Shown here one piece after another: positions 22,865 to 34,747 of a stretch of 64,000 nt of DNA. The notes below the pieces were generated by a model, which saw nothing but the letters and a program-made list of their open reading frames with translations, was not told the origin of the DNA and did no database searches. Each line of letters starts with the position of its first letter. Position 1 is the stretch's first letter. The DNA is from Diospyros lotus (lineage: Eukaryota > Streptophyta > Magnoliopsida > Ericales > Ebenaceae). The DNA lies in the NCBI RefSeq assembly GCF_014633365.1, contig NC_068344.1:13593669-13657668 (forward strand), given 5' to 3'. The translations under genes were made by a program, and so were the position numbers.

Positions 22865-25800
22865 GTAAGCTTGGCATCCAAAGAAGGAAAGAAGAAGTGG
22901 TATCTTGATAGTGGATGCACCAAGCACGTGATGGGAGACAAGGATCAATTCTCCTCTCTCACCTATAAAGAAAGAGGTAATGTTGTCTATGGAGACAACT
23001 CTAAAGGTAAAATTCTTGGCTATGGCACAGTTGGTTTATGTAAAACAAAGATTGAAAATGTATGCCTAGTTGAAGGTTTAAAACACAACTTCTTGAGTAT
23101 AAGCTAATTATGTGATAAAGGACACAGAGTCACTTTTAAATCAAGCAAATGCAAAGTCTATAATTTGAAATCAAATGAACTTATTTTTTCTGGAAATAGA
23201 CATGGTAACGTATATGTTATTTGGCTTGATGATGTTGTGCTAAAACATGAAAATTGTCTTATTGCATCAAATTCAAACTTGACTTGGTTATGGCATAAGA
23301 AATTAGGACATGCAAGTATAAGCTTAATTGACAAATTAGCTAGAAAACAACTAGTTAGAGGCTTACCCAACATCAACTTTAAAAAGGATCATGTATGTGA
23401 TATGTGTATGAAAGGAAAACAAACTAGAGCTTCATTTAAACCTATAAATTCAGTTAGCACAGCTAGACCTTTAGAATTGCTTCACCTAGATTTGTTTGGT
23501 CCTATGAGAACTCAAAGTTTAGGAAGAAAATCCTATACCTTAGTTATAGTAGATGATTTCTCGAGGTTTACATGGGTGCTATTTTTAGGAAATAAAAGTG
23601 ATGCTTTTAAAGCATTCTCTAGATTATGCAAAAGAATTCAAAATGAACAAGAATTAAAGATAAAACAAATAAGGAGTGATCATGGTGGAGAATTTGAAAA
23701 TCAAGAATTTCAATCCTTTTGTGAAGAAAATGGAATTCATCATAACTTTTCGGTCTCTAGAACTCCTTAACAAAATGGTGTCGTTGAAAGAAATAATAGA
23801 ACTCTTATAGAAATGTCTAGAACAATGTTGCTAGAAAGTAACTTGCCGAAATATTTTTGGGCTAAAGCTGTAAATACAGCCTGCTATGTTCTAAATAGAG
23901 TATCAATAAGACCTATCATCAAAAGAACTCCATATGAACTTTTCAAACACAATAAACCCAATATTTCATATTTTCATCCTTTTGGGTGCAAGTGTTTCAT
24001 TCTAAACAATGGAAAAGATCAACTAGGGAAGTTTGATGCTAAAAGCGACGAAGGCATATTCATAGGATATTCATCTCAAAGCAAAGCTTATCGAGTTTTT
24101 AACAAAATAACACTAGTCGTAGAAGAATCAATTCATATAGTGTTTGATGAAAAATCCAAAAATAGACAATAATGATGATGATCTAGAAGTCATTTCAAAT
24201 AAATTAAATCAGATTCAAAATGATGAAAAAGAAGATCATTCTATATCCAAGCTTCTAATATTCAAAAAGAAGTTTCATTTCCAAGAGAAAGAAACTATTT
24301 TAAAGAAAATGAAATTCTAGGAGATCTTAGCAAAGGAGTATCAACTAGATCTTCCCTTAGATTAAACACAGATCTAGTTCTAATCTCTCAAATAGAACCC
24401 AAAAATGTTCAAGAAGCTTTAAATGATGATGAATGGGTTAAAGCTATGCAAGATGAGCTAGACCAATTCGAAAAGAATAAAGTTTGGTGTCTTGTACCTA
24501 AACCTCCAGATCATCCTATCATTGGAACAAAATGGGTATTTAGAAACAAGCTTGACAAAAGTGGGAACATCATTAGAAATAAAGCTAGATTAGTTGCTCA
24601 AGGTTATAGTCAAGAAGAAGGCATAGATTATGATGAAACCTATGCTCCGGTAGCAAGATTGGAAGCTATAAGAATCCTGTTATCTTTCTCATGCTACAAG
24701 AACTTCACTTTATATCAAATGGATGTTAAAAGTGCATTCTTAAATGGTCTTATTTCAGAGCAAGTGTTTGTAAAACAACCACCCGGCTTTGAAAATCCAA
24801 AATATCCAAATCATGTATATAAGCTTACTAAAACCCTATATGGTTTAAAACAAGCTCCTAGAGCTTGGTATGAAAGGCTAAGTAAGTTTCTTACTGAAAA
24901 TGGATTTCAAAGAGTAAGGTTGATACAACACTTTTCATTAAAAAGAAAAGAAATGATATGTTGCTTGCCCAAATTTATGTAGATGATATTATTTTTGGAT
25001 CCTCAAATCTTAAGTTATGTGAAGAGTTTGCCTCGATAATGCAAAACGAGTTTGAAATGAGCATGATGGGATAATTAACATACTTCCTAGGTCTTCAAAT
25101 TAGGCAAACACCTCAAGGAACTTATTTAAGCCAAGCTAAGTATGTAAAAGAAATTCTAGCAAAATTTGGTATGAAAGATTGTAAACCTATATCAACCCCT
25201 ATGAGTGCATCTAGTGTCATTGATAAAGATGAGAAAGGAAAAGCAGTGGATCAAAAGCTATATAGAGGGATCATTGGCTCTTTGCTATACTTAATGGTTT
25301 CTAGACTTGATATTGTATTTAGTGTTGATATATGTGCTAGATACCAAGCCGATCCAAAAGAATCTCACTTGAAGGCCACTAAAAGAATTTTGAGATATAT
25401 CAAAGGCTCTGAAAACCTAGGTCTATTCTATGCAAAATCAAAAGATTTCAAGCTAAAGGCTTATCCGATGCTGACTATGGAGGATGTAAGATTGATAAAA
25501 AGAGTACTAGTGGAATATGCCACTTTCTAGGAAACTCTTTAGTGTCTTGGGGTAGCAAGAAACAAAATACCGTTGCCCTATCCTCGACCAAAGCTGAATA
25601 TGTAGCAGCTAGCCTCTGTTGCACACAAGTCCTTTGGATTAAGCATCAACTAGAAGATTACGACATCTTCTTAGAAAAAATACCAATCAAGTGTGATAAC
25701 AGTAGTACAATAACTTTATCCAAAAATTCAGTATTCCATGCAAGAACCAAGCATATTGAAATCAAACATCATTTATTAAGGGATCATGTTCAAAAAGAAG

Positions 25801-25922
25801 ATATTACATTGGAATTCATAGACACAAATAATCAAGTCGCTGATATATTTACTAAACCATTAGATAACAAAAAGTTTGAACACTTTAGATTGTGTCTTAA
25901 CTTGCTAGAAATCAAGTTCTAG
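22865..25922 (+). pseudogene. Sirevirus pol (PR-INT-RT-RNase H), frameshifted
   Basis: Protease has WYLDSGCTKHVMG near 22900. The integrase zinc region has HKKLGHASISLIDKLA and CDMCMKGKQTRASF. The integrase core has LLHLDLFGPM, SDHGGEF and NGVVERNNRT, so all three acidic residues are present. RT has KWVFRNKLDKSGN, QMDVKSAFLNG, YGLKQAPRAWYERL and YVDDIIFGSS near 24976. RNase H has SSTKAEYVAASLCC and ends VADIFTKPLDNKKFEH. Stops occur at 23105, 23768, 24170 and 25072. The frame changes near 24172-24280 (twice), near 24912 and near 25465. Domain order INT before RT identifies Ty1/copia. The protein cannot be made from this copy. Confidence 0.9.
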
Positions 25923-25959
25923 ATGTAGTTTATCGAAATTATGAATCCAAGTGTTTCTA

Positions 25960-26290
25960 CTTAAGGAAGTTTCGAAACATCTCTTTTATGTTTCAAAACA
26001 TGTACTGTATCGAGTAAATCGTGTTTTGAAACTCCATGCTATCCCATTTCGAAACACAATTTCCAAAGAGTGTTATTTCGAAACATACTTGATCTATGTT
26101 TCGAAACATATTTTCCAGAGAGTGTTATTTCGAAACATACTTGATCCATGTTTTGAAACCTATTTTCCAGAGAATGTTATTTCGAAACATAATTGGTCTA
26201 TGTTTCGAAACCTGTTTTCCAGAGAGGTATGTTTCGAAACATGTTAATCATGTTTCGAAACCTAATGTCGGGATTATAAATACCCGAACT
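25960..26290 (+). promoter_or_regulatory. internal promoter-like module with TTTCGAAAC array
   Basis: Between pol and the env-like ORF lie about 14 copies of TTTCGAAAC or one-base variants (TTTTGAAAC, TTTCAAAAC) in about 270 bp, many within a repeating unit containing CCAGAGAGTGTTATTTCG. A TATA box, TATAAATA, follows at about 26277. A pyrimidine-rich leader then runs to an ATG at 26417. The same motif fills the element's LTRs. I infer an internal promoter for the third ORF; no transcript data are available. Confidence 0.5.
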
Positions 26291-26416
26291 GTATCAAATC
26301 TTCATTTCTTCCAAAATTTCCTTCTTATTTCGAAACCCTAGCTTCCAAAACCTCTCTCCTTCTCTCACCTACTCGAAATCTCTCTCAATCTCTCTCTCCA
26401 TTTTATCAAATCTATC

Positions 26417-27682
26417 ATGGTTAGGTCAAAGAGATCTGCTGGTAAGCGTCAAAACACTCGACTCTCGCCATCTCCGCCTCCTTAAGAATATCATAACGAT
26501 TTTCCTATCACTTAATCCCTCAAGGTCTTCAAATCCTTATTCGAGAAACGCGAGGTAAATCCCGATTGCCTCTTTGATCTTGATGTCTTAGGTAAAGCAA
26601 ATTTTTCGTATCTTACAGAACTGCGTAATCGAAATTGATTACAACTTCCTGAACTTCGAGTTCCGGTTATTCAAGATTATGTTTGTATTTTTTACTCATA
26701 TGCTCAAACCTCATTTGATGGGCATGACTACACCGATCGTTTTAAAACCTTTCTCCAAAACACTGAATTTGAATTTAACCCTTCATCTCTCACTACTTTT
26801 TTGAACATTCCAGCCACTGGTGATATCTATGTTCCCTATACTTTCAAATCCTTAGATGCTTGCAAGAAAATCTCGAGAAATCCTAATCTTAAAAAACCCT
26901 TCAAAAATATTAACGCTTTATCTGTTGACTTCCGCATCTTGAACCTTATCATTTGCCAAGTCTTGAATCCTAGGAAGGGAAACTACGCTCAACTCTATCC
27001 CGAAGACTTGTGGTTCATAGAAAAGTTTATCGACAATAAGCCAATAAATCTCCCTTCCATTATATGCAACAAAATGGTAAACTCATGTGCTCATCATAAA
27101 CAATCACTTCCATACAGTTGCATGATTTTCGAGTTTATCAAATCTAAATTTCCTAACATTCGATCCTCATCCATTCTCCCTATATCAAAACTTACTATTT
27201 TTAACCATACGTCGCTCACCAAAATGGGATATCGATATGACGACGTAAATGAAAAATACACCAAAATGATACATCATCACCAAAGATTTAGTTTTGAGAT
27301 GGATGCGCAAGATGAGGAAAAAGATGAGGAAGAAAATGAAGAAGAAGAAGATGAAGAAAATGAAGAAGAAGAAGACGAAGAGGATGAAGACGCACCAGTT
27401 GCCTCCGATGCTGGACCATCGACTCGAGTCACGCCGGATATGCTTGTATCACTTCAGTCCACCATGGCTGAAGGTTTTGCCTCTATGACTCAGAAGTTTG
27501 ATGACGTCTTGGCTATTCAAGCCACTTTTGGGACACAGCTGCAAGTTTTAAATGATAAAGTCAATGACAACCACCGCCAAATGAAAAACTACCTTGATAG
27601 TCTTAGGGATCAAATAGGAAACTTAGAAGAGTTGATCGCGAGTCACCCAAGTCCTAGTGCTCCTAACTCCCCATCTCCCTAG
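26417..27682 (+). pseudogene. Sirevirus env-like third ORF, three in-frame stops
   Basis: The frame from the ATG at 26417 runs 422 codons including the stop at 27680. It is interrupted early by TAA (26483), TAA (26513) and TGA (26636), with no frameshift. From about 26639 it is open. The central part (about 26640-27260), with FYSYAQTSFDGHDY and FEFNPSSLTTFLNIP, resembles the domain annotated in plants as envelope-like or putative transposon protein. A highly acidic Glu/Asp tract (about 27303-27395) and a predicted coiled coil with a Ser/Pro tail follow. I see no signal peptide or convincing membrane segment, so an envelope role is only a family label. Confidence 0.65.
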
Positions 27683-28049
27683 TTTATTTTTCAGTCGGAT
27701 TTTGTTTTTGCAATGTATTGGATGTTTGTTTTTAAATGCATTCCTATTCAGTTACTCTTGATCATTTGCTTGTGTTCATGAATGTTTTATCTTGATTACC
27801 ATATTTTTTGGTTATGATAAAAAAGGGGAGAAAAATGAAAAATGTAATGGATGGTTGAAATGTATGTGTGAAATGGATGCTTACTTAAGTTGGTATCAAA
27901 CATTCGATTTTAATCTTATTGGTCTTATGTTGAAACACTAACTCTTGGTATCAAGGAAATTTTTATGTTATGTAGTTTCAAACAAAAGAAAAAGAGGAGG
28001 TGCTATTTCAAGGTTGTATTTCTAACTCCAATGAATGTTTATGGGGGAG
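27683..28049 (+). other. Sirevirus 3' non-coding region with PPT-like tracts
   Basis: This contains AAAAAAGGGGAGAAAAATG near 27821 and ATGGGGGAG at 28041-28049. The latter was the target of the solo LTR insertion. A third tract, AAAAAATAGGGGGAGAATTG, abuts the 3' LTR at about 32521. Multiple PPTs are a described feature of Sireviruses. Confidence 0.6.
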
Positions 28050-29944
28050 TGTAATGCCCCTGCTCTCACTTACGGGTGTTACTCGTGAACAATTACCCAA
28101 ATTGTCCACCTGCCCGGCCTTTGGTGAAGGGTGGACCATGTTTCAAGACGAAACGTCCTAGGTGGGAACTAGGCTCGTCCTTCCCTTCCCTCAACCCCAA
28201 GATTCACTAGTGGAATTGGGCTTCAACCACACCGCATTCGGTTAAAAAGAAAACTCATGAAGATGCCCAACCACCATTTTCTTATTTATATTTAACTCTT
28301 TTCCATCCAAGAATTTTACCGGGCTCCATAATTCACCATTAAAATCAATCCATTGATTAATTACCAATTTTGGAGGAAAAACTCAAATTTTCAATTTTCC
28401 AAAATTTCGGCATTTTCTCCAAAAAATGCCCGAAAAATCCCTTTATTTTGAAAATTCCTCTGGGGCCCAAAAATCAATTTAGAATTTCCCCTTAAATTCC
28501 CAAATTTCAGAATTTTTTAAAAAATTCGGCCGGCGGGGCCCGCGACACACCCGGGCCCCGCTGGGCACTGGCTGCGTGGGCTAGCCGAGCGCCGCGCATG
28601 CCGCGCGCGACCGCCCACCCGTCCTCGCGCGGCCGCTGCCACCCCCACACGCGCGGCCCAGCACGCCCCCAGGGCTTGCTGCTGCTGCTTGCTGCCCCCT
28701 ACTACTCCTTCACTTCTTTTCCCCTTCTTTTTTCTTAGGCTTTTAAACCCCAAATTTTTCCATAAATTTAATTAAATAAAAGACTTCACTTTCATCCAAT
28801 TTTTGTCTCAATTTTCCAACAAAATCATTTTATTTTACTTCTTGGTTGCTTCCCACAACACACCCAACAATGAGACTTATACCACAACTTAGGCTTCAAC
28901 ATGCCATAAGCCAACATCTCATTTTAAAATAAAATCAAACACTACAAAAGGAAATACACCCATGGTTTAGGCTTTACAAGCCATTACCAACCAACTAAAT
29001 TTACATCTCATAAATTAAACACATAAGCTTCCATAAGCCATAATATACACTGGAATCTTCTTTTCATGCTTCCACATGCCATTCCACCATTGCCTTTACT
29101 TTACCATGCTTTCACAACCTACACGTGAGGGTAAAAACCTCATGAGCTATTAAGTTCAATAAGGGTGCAATGCCAAATAAATATGACCACAACAAGATTA
29201 TATGATGACAAATGCATGCAAGTGTGGCTAGGTTTCTTTGCCCTCACAACCCTCCAAGGTTAGAGGCATTAACCCACCATTTCAATCATGTTCCCAAACT
29301 AACCTATGGCCATAAGTCTCATGAACATAAAAAAGCATGCCAAATGCAACATATACATTTATGAAACATACTTACAACACATTGCAAGGCCACCCTCCCA
29401 TGGGACCATCCCTTACCTCTTTTCTTCTCTTTGAAGCTTGAAATCCTCTTCTCAAGAGAGCTTCCATCTTCATCTTCTCCCATCTAAGATGGCATTCCAA
29501 CAAGCCACTTAATTTTTGCATACAAGCATACCAAAAATAAAGAGAAGAAAGTATAACTTGCCTTGATTCCTTCATCATCTTCTTTCTTTCTTTCTTCTTC
29601 ATTATTTCCTCCCTTCTCTATTTCTTTCTCCAAATAGCCAAAGGAAGACAAGACTTCCTCACTTGCCATTATATACTAGTTTTCCATATTTCAAGAATGA
29701 ATCTAAGCCATTCACTAAAGGCACAATCCATGTGCTTAAGGGAAAACTAAATCTTAACCATCCATTTCAACAAACAAGTATTCTCTCTTGGAGAAAACAC
29801 AAGAAGCACAATCCATGTGCCCTTTGACTTTTAAATCTCAACCCTTGGAATTTCAAGACAATTTCTCCACCCATGATTTTGTCTTCAAATCCCAAAATAG
29901 AATTTCTTTTCTATTTATTTAATTTGGCCATTTTCCAACCATCA

Positions 29945-31738
29945 TGTTAGGACAGTAGGTTCTATGGCACACACCAAGAGGAGGGGTGAATTGATTATTT
30001 TAAAAAAAAAACTTAATTGATAGAACTTTGAAATCCTTTTGATTGAAAATAAATAACTCAATGCACGTGAGGATAATGAAATGCTAGCAGTGATAAACAA
30101 ATAAAAAGAAACATAAGCAAGAGAGAACACAAAGATTTATAGTGTTCGGCTTAACCCAAGCCTAATCCACTACCTTAGCTCCTCACTAAGGATTTTTCAA
30201 ACCATCCACTATCAACCCCCTACTCAACCTGAGTAGGTCCTCTAGTCCGAGACTAGGAATTACAACCTCCCACTCAAATGGGCCCTCTAGCTACACAAGC
30301 TAGGAAAATAACAACGATACAAATGAAAGAGAGAAGCTAAGAGTTAACACTCTTAGTTACAAGTTCTCTCACAATGAAAACTAGGCTTAAGAATAGATTT
30401 ACAATGATAGAACAAAGCCTTGCATAGAAAAATATAACAATGAGAGCACAGAGAACACTGTAAGCACAAATAAAATGATTTGTAATATTTAGATCATCTC
30501 ATTTTCGTCCATTAGCCTTCTCTTGATCATCCATGACATGTATATATAAGTGTCCCACAAAGTTGAAGAGAAATGTAGCCGTTTGGAGCCGTTGGGATTT
30601 GAAAAAATAGCCGTTGGAAGCTTTCTACGAAACACATAGTCGACAGAGAAAATAGGTTAGTCGACTATTTTATCAAATAAAGCTAAGCATAGTCGACAGA
30701 CAGAAAGTGATAGTCGACTATCTTTCAATACAAAAATCCCATAGTCGACAGATCCTTTTACATAGTCGACAAATCAAAAATTACAAAGAAAATTTTGAAA
30801 TTCATGAACAAACATAGTCGACAGATGCAAAAATAGTCGACAGATGCAAGATATAGTAGACAGAATGAACAAGTATAGTCGACTATCCTTATGCATAGTT
30901 GACAGATTGAAGCACACAGTCGACAGATGATGAAGATTTTCAACAGAATGAATTTTGAAAACATTACAACATATTTACATTTTACCTTCCATTTACTTTA
31001 ATACATAAATGTAAATAAGAAAGTACCCTCCATTTGGATTCAATAAAAATATCAAAAAAATCAAAATCCATAAGAATAAAAAGGTAGAATTTGGATTTTA
31101 GTAGGAACTTAGGATTTTGCAATTTTATCACCTCCAAGATATACACTTTCTATTTCTTGAAAAAATCATTAAAAATCATTTTATCACTAATGAATGTTAG
31201 CTATTGAATTACTGGGAGTTAGTTTTCTAAAAAAGAAACATTTTCATATATGTCTCCTTATAAGATGCTAGTCTTCTAGACTTAGAAAAAATATTGAAAT
31301 GTTATCAAAACGAGTTTCAAGACATGATGCATGAACTAAAGGATTTTTCATACGATTAAGTTTCAAGCCAAAACCTTTTATGCACGTTTCAAAATATGAA
31401 AGCTTATTTTGAAGTATGAGATTAACATAAATGATTTTTCATACTTAAGATTAGATTTTCATCAAACACATTTATGTTCAAATTCGTCTTTTGCCTTAGA
31501 ATAATTTTAGCTCTATGTTGACCAACGACTTCAAAGCTAATTTGAAAATCATTTTAAGAGATTCTTTTAAGACTAAATACTTGACTTTGCAAATCTCCAA
31601 CTAATATAGAAAATCATAAATCTTTTTGGTTTTCATTTTAACAAAGCACTTGAAATTGATTTTTGTTGAAAACAATAGACTTGATAAAACAAGATATTAT
31701 TTTTCATCATCAAAACTAAATACAAGGGTAGAACATCA
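29945..31738 (-). mobile_element. Copia solo LTR (1.8 kb), TSD CATCA
   Basis: On the minus strand it starts TGATGTTCTACCC and ends CTACTGTCCTAACA. CATCA occurs at 29940-29944 and 31739-31743. The minus-strand end has the AATTCACCCCTCCTCTTGG type sequence seen at the 3' end of Copia/Sirevirus LTRs. It holds about 12 copies of the TAGTCGACA / TAGTCGACTA motif in under 300 bp. Confidence 0.82.
30635..30930 (-). repeat. TAGTCGACA palindrome array
   Basis: About a dozen ATAGTCGACAGA or TAGTCGACTA motifs are spaced irregularly (15-40 bp). They include two decayed forms (TAGTAGACA and TAGTTGACA). Confidence 0.85.
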
Positions 31739-32520
31739 CATCACACTTGAGACATAATTAATTTCTTTCCCATTTAATTTAATGGGACCAATTTCCACCA
31801 TCACATGAGAGACCACTTTGAAAGACATAAATGTTTTCTTTCTCATTTAATAAAATCTCCATATTTTTCAAACATTAATGTTTGACCATTTTCATTTCTT
31901 TTGGATTTTTCTTTTAATCCAACACCATCATGCTTCTCCTTTAATGCTCGAAAGACTAATTTCAAATCTTTTGCATTTATTTAATTCTCTCATTTAGCTT
32001 GGACCACATTAAGTCATGTGTCACTCCAAGACACTAACCTTGGCTTCCAAGCTTCCATCTCCACCATCCATGTGGCATTTCCATATTTATTCACCAATTT
32101 AATAAAAAATAATTATTTTCTCAAATAATTGCATATTCTCCGTTTTCCCTATTTTTCATAATTAAATTCCTCTATGGAATTAATTCCAAAATTCCCAAAA
32201 TACACCTTTTATGAATTATTAATCCCATATCTCCACATAATTACAAAAGTGGGATTTAATTCACTTACTCACCTAATTCCACATAGGAATTATTTTCAAT
32301 TTACTAAAATACCCTTTATTGGACTTCACTATCCAAATTACAAAAATGCCCCTCTCATAGGGCACCCTCAATTTCAAGGATCCATCACCTTCTCAAGGGT
32401 ATTTTTGGAAGTTTTCTTACTTCCTTTCTTATTCTCTTAACACTGGTTACACCGGATGTTACAGGGAGTTATGTAAATATTGAATGCATATTGATTTTTC
32501 AAAGGGTCTTCATCATTATC

Positions 32521-32538
32521 AAAAAATAGGGGGAGAAT
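32521..32538 (+). other. Sirevirus terminal polypurine tract
   Basis: AAAAAATAGGGGGAGAAT immediately precedes the 3' LTR. Confidence 0.75.
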
Positions 32539-34216
32539 TGTTATATCATATTTTTTGGTATATGAGAAATGTGTTTGATGAAAAACCATATGAAAACCTC
32601 ATATTTCAAAATAAGTTTTGCATATTTCGAAACATATATGATTAGTGTTTTGGCGCTAAAGGTCAAATGTTTTTAAAATCCATTTTTTATCTCATCATGT
32701 TTCGAAACTATGTTTCTATGTTTCGAAACAAAGTTCTGTAATGTTGATTCGAAATGCTCTTCAATATGATGTATTTCGAAATATAGTTTCCATGTTTCGA
32801 AACATCAATTTTCCATGTTTCTAAACTTGATTCAGGATGTATATTAAAAAGGGTTCAAGTTTTGCTTATTCTATATGATGTATTTCGAAATCTATTTGAA
32901 ATCTAAGCCTATGTTTCGAAATATGTTTAGTATATTTTGAAACCTTTGTCTACAGTGCATCCTTGTTAAACACGTTTTGAAACATGTTTGTGAAGTATGT
33001 TTCGAAACCTACTTTTCATGTTTCGAAACATCTATCTCTGTCAGAAGAATTTCAAAAATCTGTCATGTCTTTACACTTTATTTGAAAAGCTATTTTAATA
33101 ATCTATTTTTGAAATTATACCCATACTCTGATGTTCAAAATACAGGTATGTTTTAAGTGGAGAATAAAACCTAATCATTTTGTTTTTTAAAGATAAGTCT
33201 TCCACTTATTTTATCTCTTGGTGCATATCCAGTTGTAAAGGCTGTATGTTTCGAAACATGTTATGTGTGTTTCGAAACCTCTGTGTAAAAATAAGTTGTT
33301 TCGAAACCTAATAAGTATATTTCGAAACCTACTTTCTTATCTTGTCTCTAACGGTTATAATTAGCCAAAAGTCTATCCATTTAATACATATATAACAGTT
33401 CTTTGAAGACAAGAAGATCTCTCTCTCAAGCATACACAATCCTTACACAACTACAAGAGATTTTTTCCACAAGCACAAGTGAACAAAGCCCTTCTAGTGA
33501 ACTCTCAAAGAAGTTCCTTTCAATCACTCCTTGATGTGCATTGTGGTACTAACAGGAGAAGCAAGTTAAATCCAAAGCTCCCATTTCTTCAAGCTCTCCT
33601 CATTCCATACCAATAGGTTTGCTATAACTATTTGGTAAGGTGTTTTAAATTGTATTCAAATTGTTGGATTGTATAAGATAAGTGTTATTTATCTTGTTAT
33701 AAGGTTTGAGTTGAACCCGTAAAAACTCCATGTGTAAAGTTTTAGGGTGAACCGTGGTAAAACCCTTAATGTCATTGATCGCTAGTAAAAGTGATTGTGG
33801 TTTGCAAATCCTTCAAGTGGGTAAGCTTGAAAGTAGTGGAGTATGCAAGTGCCGAACTACTATAAATCTTGTGTGTACTTGATTTCTCGTTCCTACTTCT
33901 TGTTATTATTGTTTATGTTCTTAAAAGAATCATTTTTGAAAATCTAAAGGAGTTTTGTTATTTGCAAATTAGAGAGTAATATTTCGAAACATACCTGCCA
34001 GTAAGGTTGATTTCAAAACATATCTTAGTAGATTTTGAAACATACTCATCTATATTTCGAAACATACTTAACAGAAAGGTTAGTTTCGAAACATACCTCC
34101 TCAAGTTTCGAAACATAGTATCCTGTAAACCAAAATTTTCAAGTTATTTAAAAATTTACCCAAATCCCAATTCACCCCCCCTCTTGGGATATACTTTCCA
34201 TTATATAGAACTAACA
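32539..34216 (+). repeat. Sirevirus 3' LTR
   Basis: This LTR is 1678 bp and uninterrupted. It shows the empty target site of the Athila insertion near 34095. It has many TTTCGAAAC motifs, in general better preserved than in the 5' copy, and is about 50 bp shorter than the 5' copy because of a deletion near 34030. Confidence 0.9.
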
Positions 34217-34715
34217 AAAAAAACCTCCCACAAAAATATTACAATTCAATATATGCAACATCATCAACTCTCAATGCATTAGATACTTCATAAAATCACA
34301 ACAAAATTCGTCTCATATATCTCAACAATTCATTGTACTATAATTTCATTGAACAAAAAATATCATTTTAGTGATATTATAACAAAAAATATATTAATAA
34401 GAGATAAATAAAACTAGAACATGTAAATGAAGAAGCGACAGTAACATATCCTATGTAGACAATATATTCTCAGATAATGTTTAGTCCTCCAATTTCAATA
34501 ACTTTATAAATAGTCCCAGTGCGTCGCCCCTTCAACCAAAGCATTCCTTTTACATTTAACAGAAAATATTTTTTGATTATTTGACTACATAATTTGTGCT
34601 TATGTTTGCCTTAACCAAAAACTAAAAAAACAAAAAAGAAACCATCATTTTCATATGTAATTAAAACTCTTGATTACTCCAAACAAAGTTTTCAAAAAGC
34701 TACCCAACTCATGAT

Positions 34716-34746
<31 letters not shown>

Positions 34747-34747
34747 T
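34217..34747. other. CACTA backbone, no gene seen
   Basis: AT-rich CACTA sequence lies between two insertions. It ends with an (AC)n microsatellite at 34716-34743. No transposase coding sequence is detectable. Confidence 0.5.
34716..34743. repeat. (AC)n microsatellite
   Basis: About 14 AC dinucleotides end at the TSD of the next solo LTR. Confidence 0.95.

Larger units (their letters stand above)
28050..32463 (+). mobile_element. solo LTR with nested solo LTR, TSD GGGAG
   Basis: It starts TGTAATGCCCC and ends CGGATGTTACA. GGGAG occurs at 28045-28049 and 32464-32468. Removing the nested element leaves about 2.6 kb. Near the 5' end is a strongly GC-rich segment (about 28523-28700). The termini and first 60 bases match the element at 34748-37664 in opposite orientation, so both belong to one family. 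No PBS or coding domain is seen. Confidence 0.82.
8855..34216 (+). mobile_element. Sirevirus-type Ty1/copia element with env-like ORF
   Basis: The LTRs start TGTTGTATCATA or TGTTATATCATA and end TATAGAACTAACA, with AAAAA TSDs (8850-8854 and 34217-34221). Order: 5' LTR, initiator-Met PBS, gag, pol (PR-INT-RT-RNase H), promoter-like module, env-like ORF, several GGGGGAG polypurine tracts, 3' LTR. Copia domain order, a gag with two CCHC knuckles and a coiled coil, an extra 3' ORF and multiple PPTs are Sirevirus traits. An Athila element sits in the 5' LTR and a solo LTR sits in the PPT region. Pol and the env-like ORF carry stops and frameshifts while gag is open. The element is not autonomous. 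Confidence 0.88.

Noticed and set aside
26801..27682. Env-like ORF as a true host gene
   Set aside because: It lies between pol and the PPTs of the Sirevirus in the same orientation, its frame extends upstream to an ATG through three stops, and its domain is known from retroelements.
8821..34260. Shared ATATTACAATTCAA on both sides of the Sirevirus (8826 and 34238) as a long target duplication
   Set aside because: The copies are offset from the element ends. The 5-bp AAAAA duplication fits the TG/CA ends, so this is probably chance or an older CACTA repeat.
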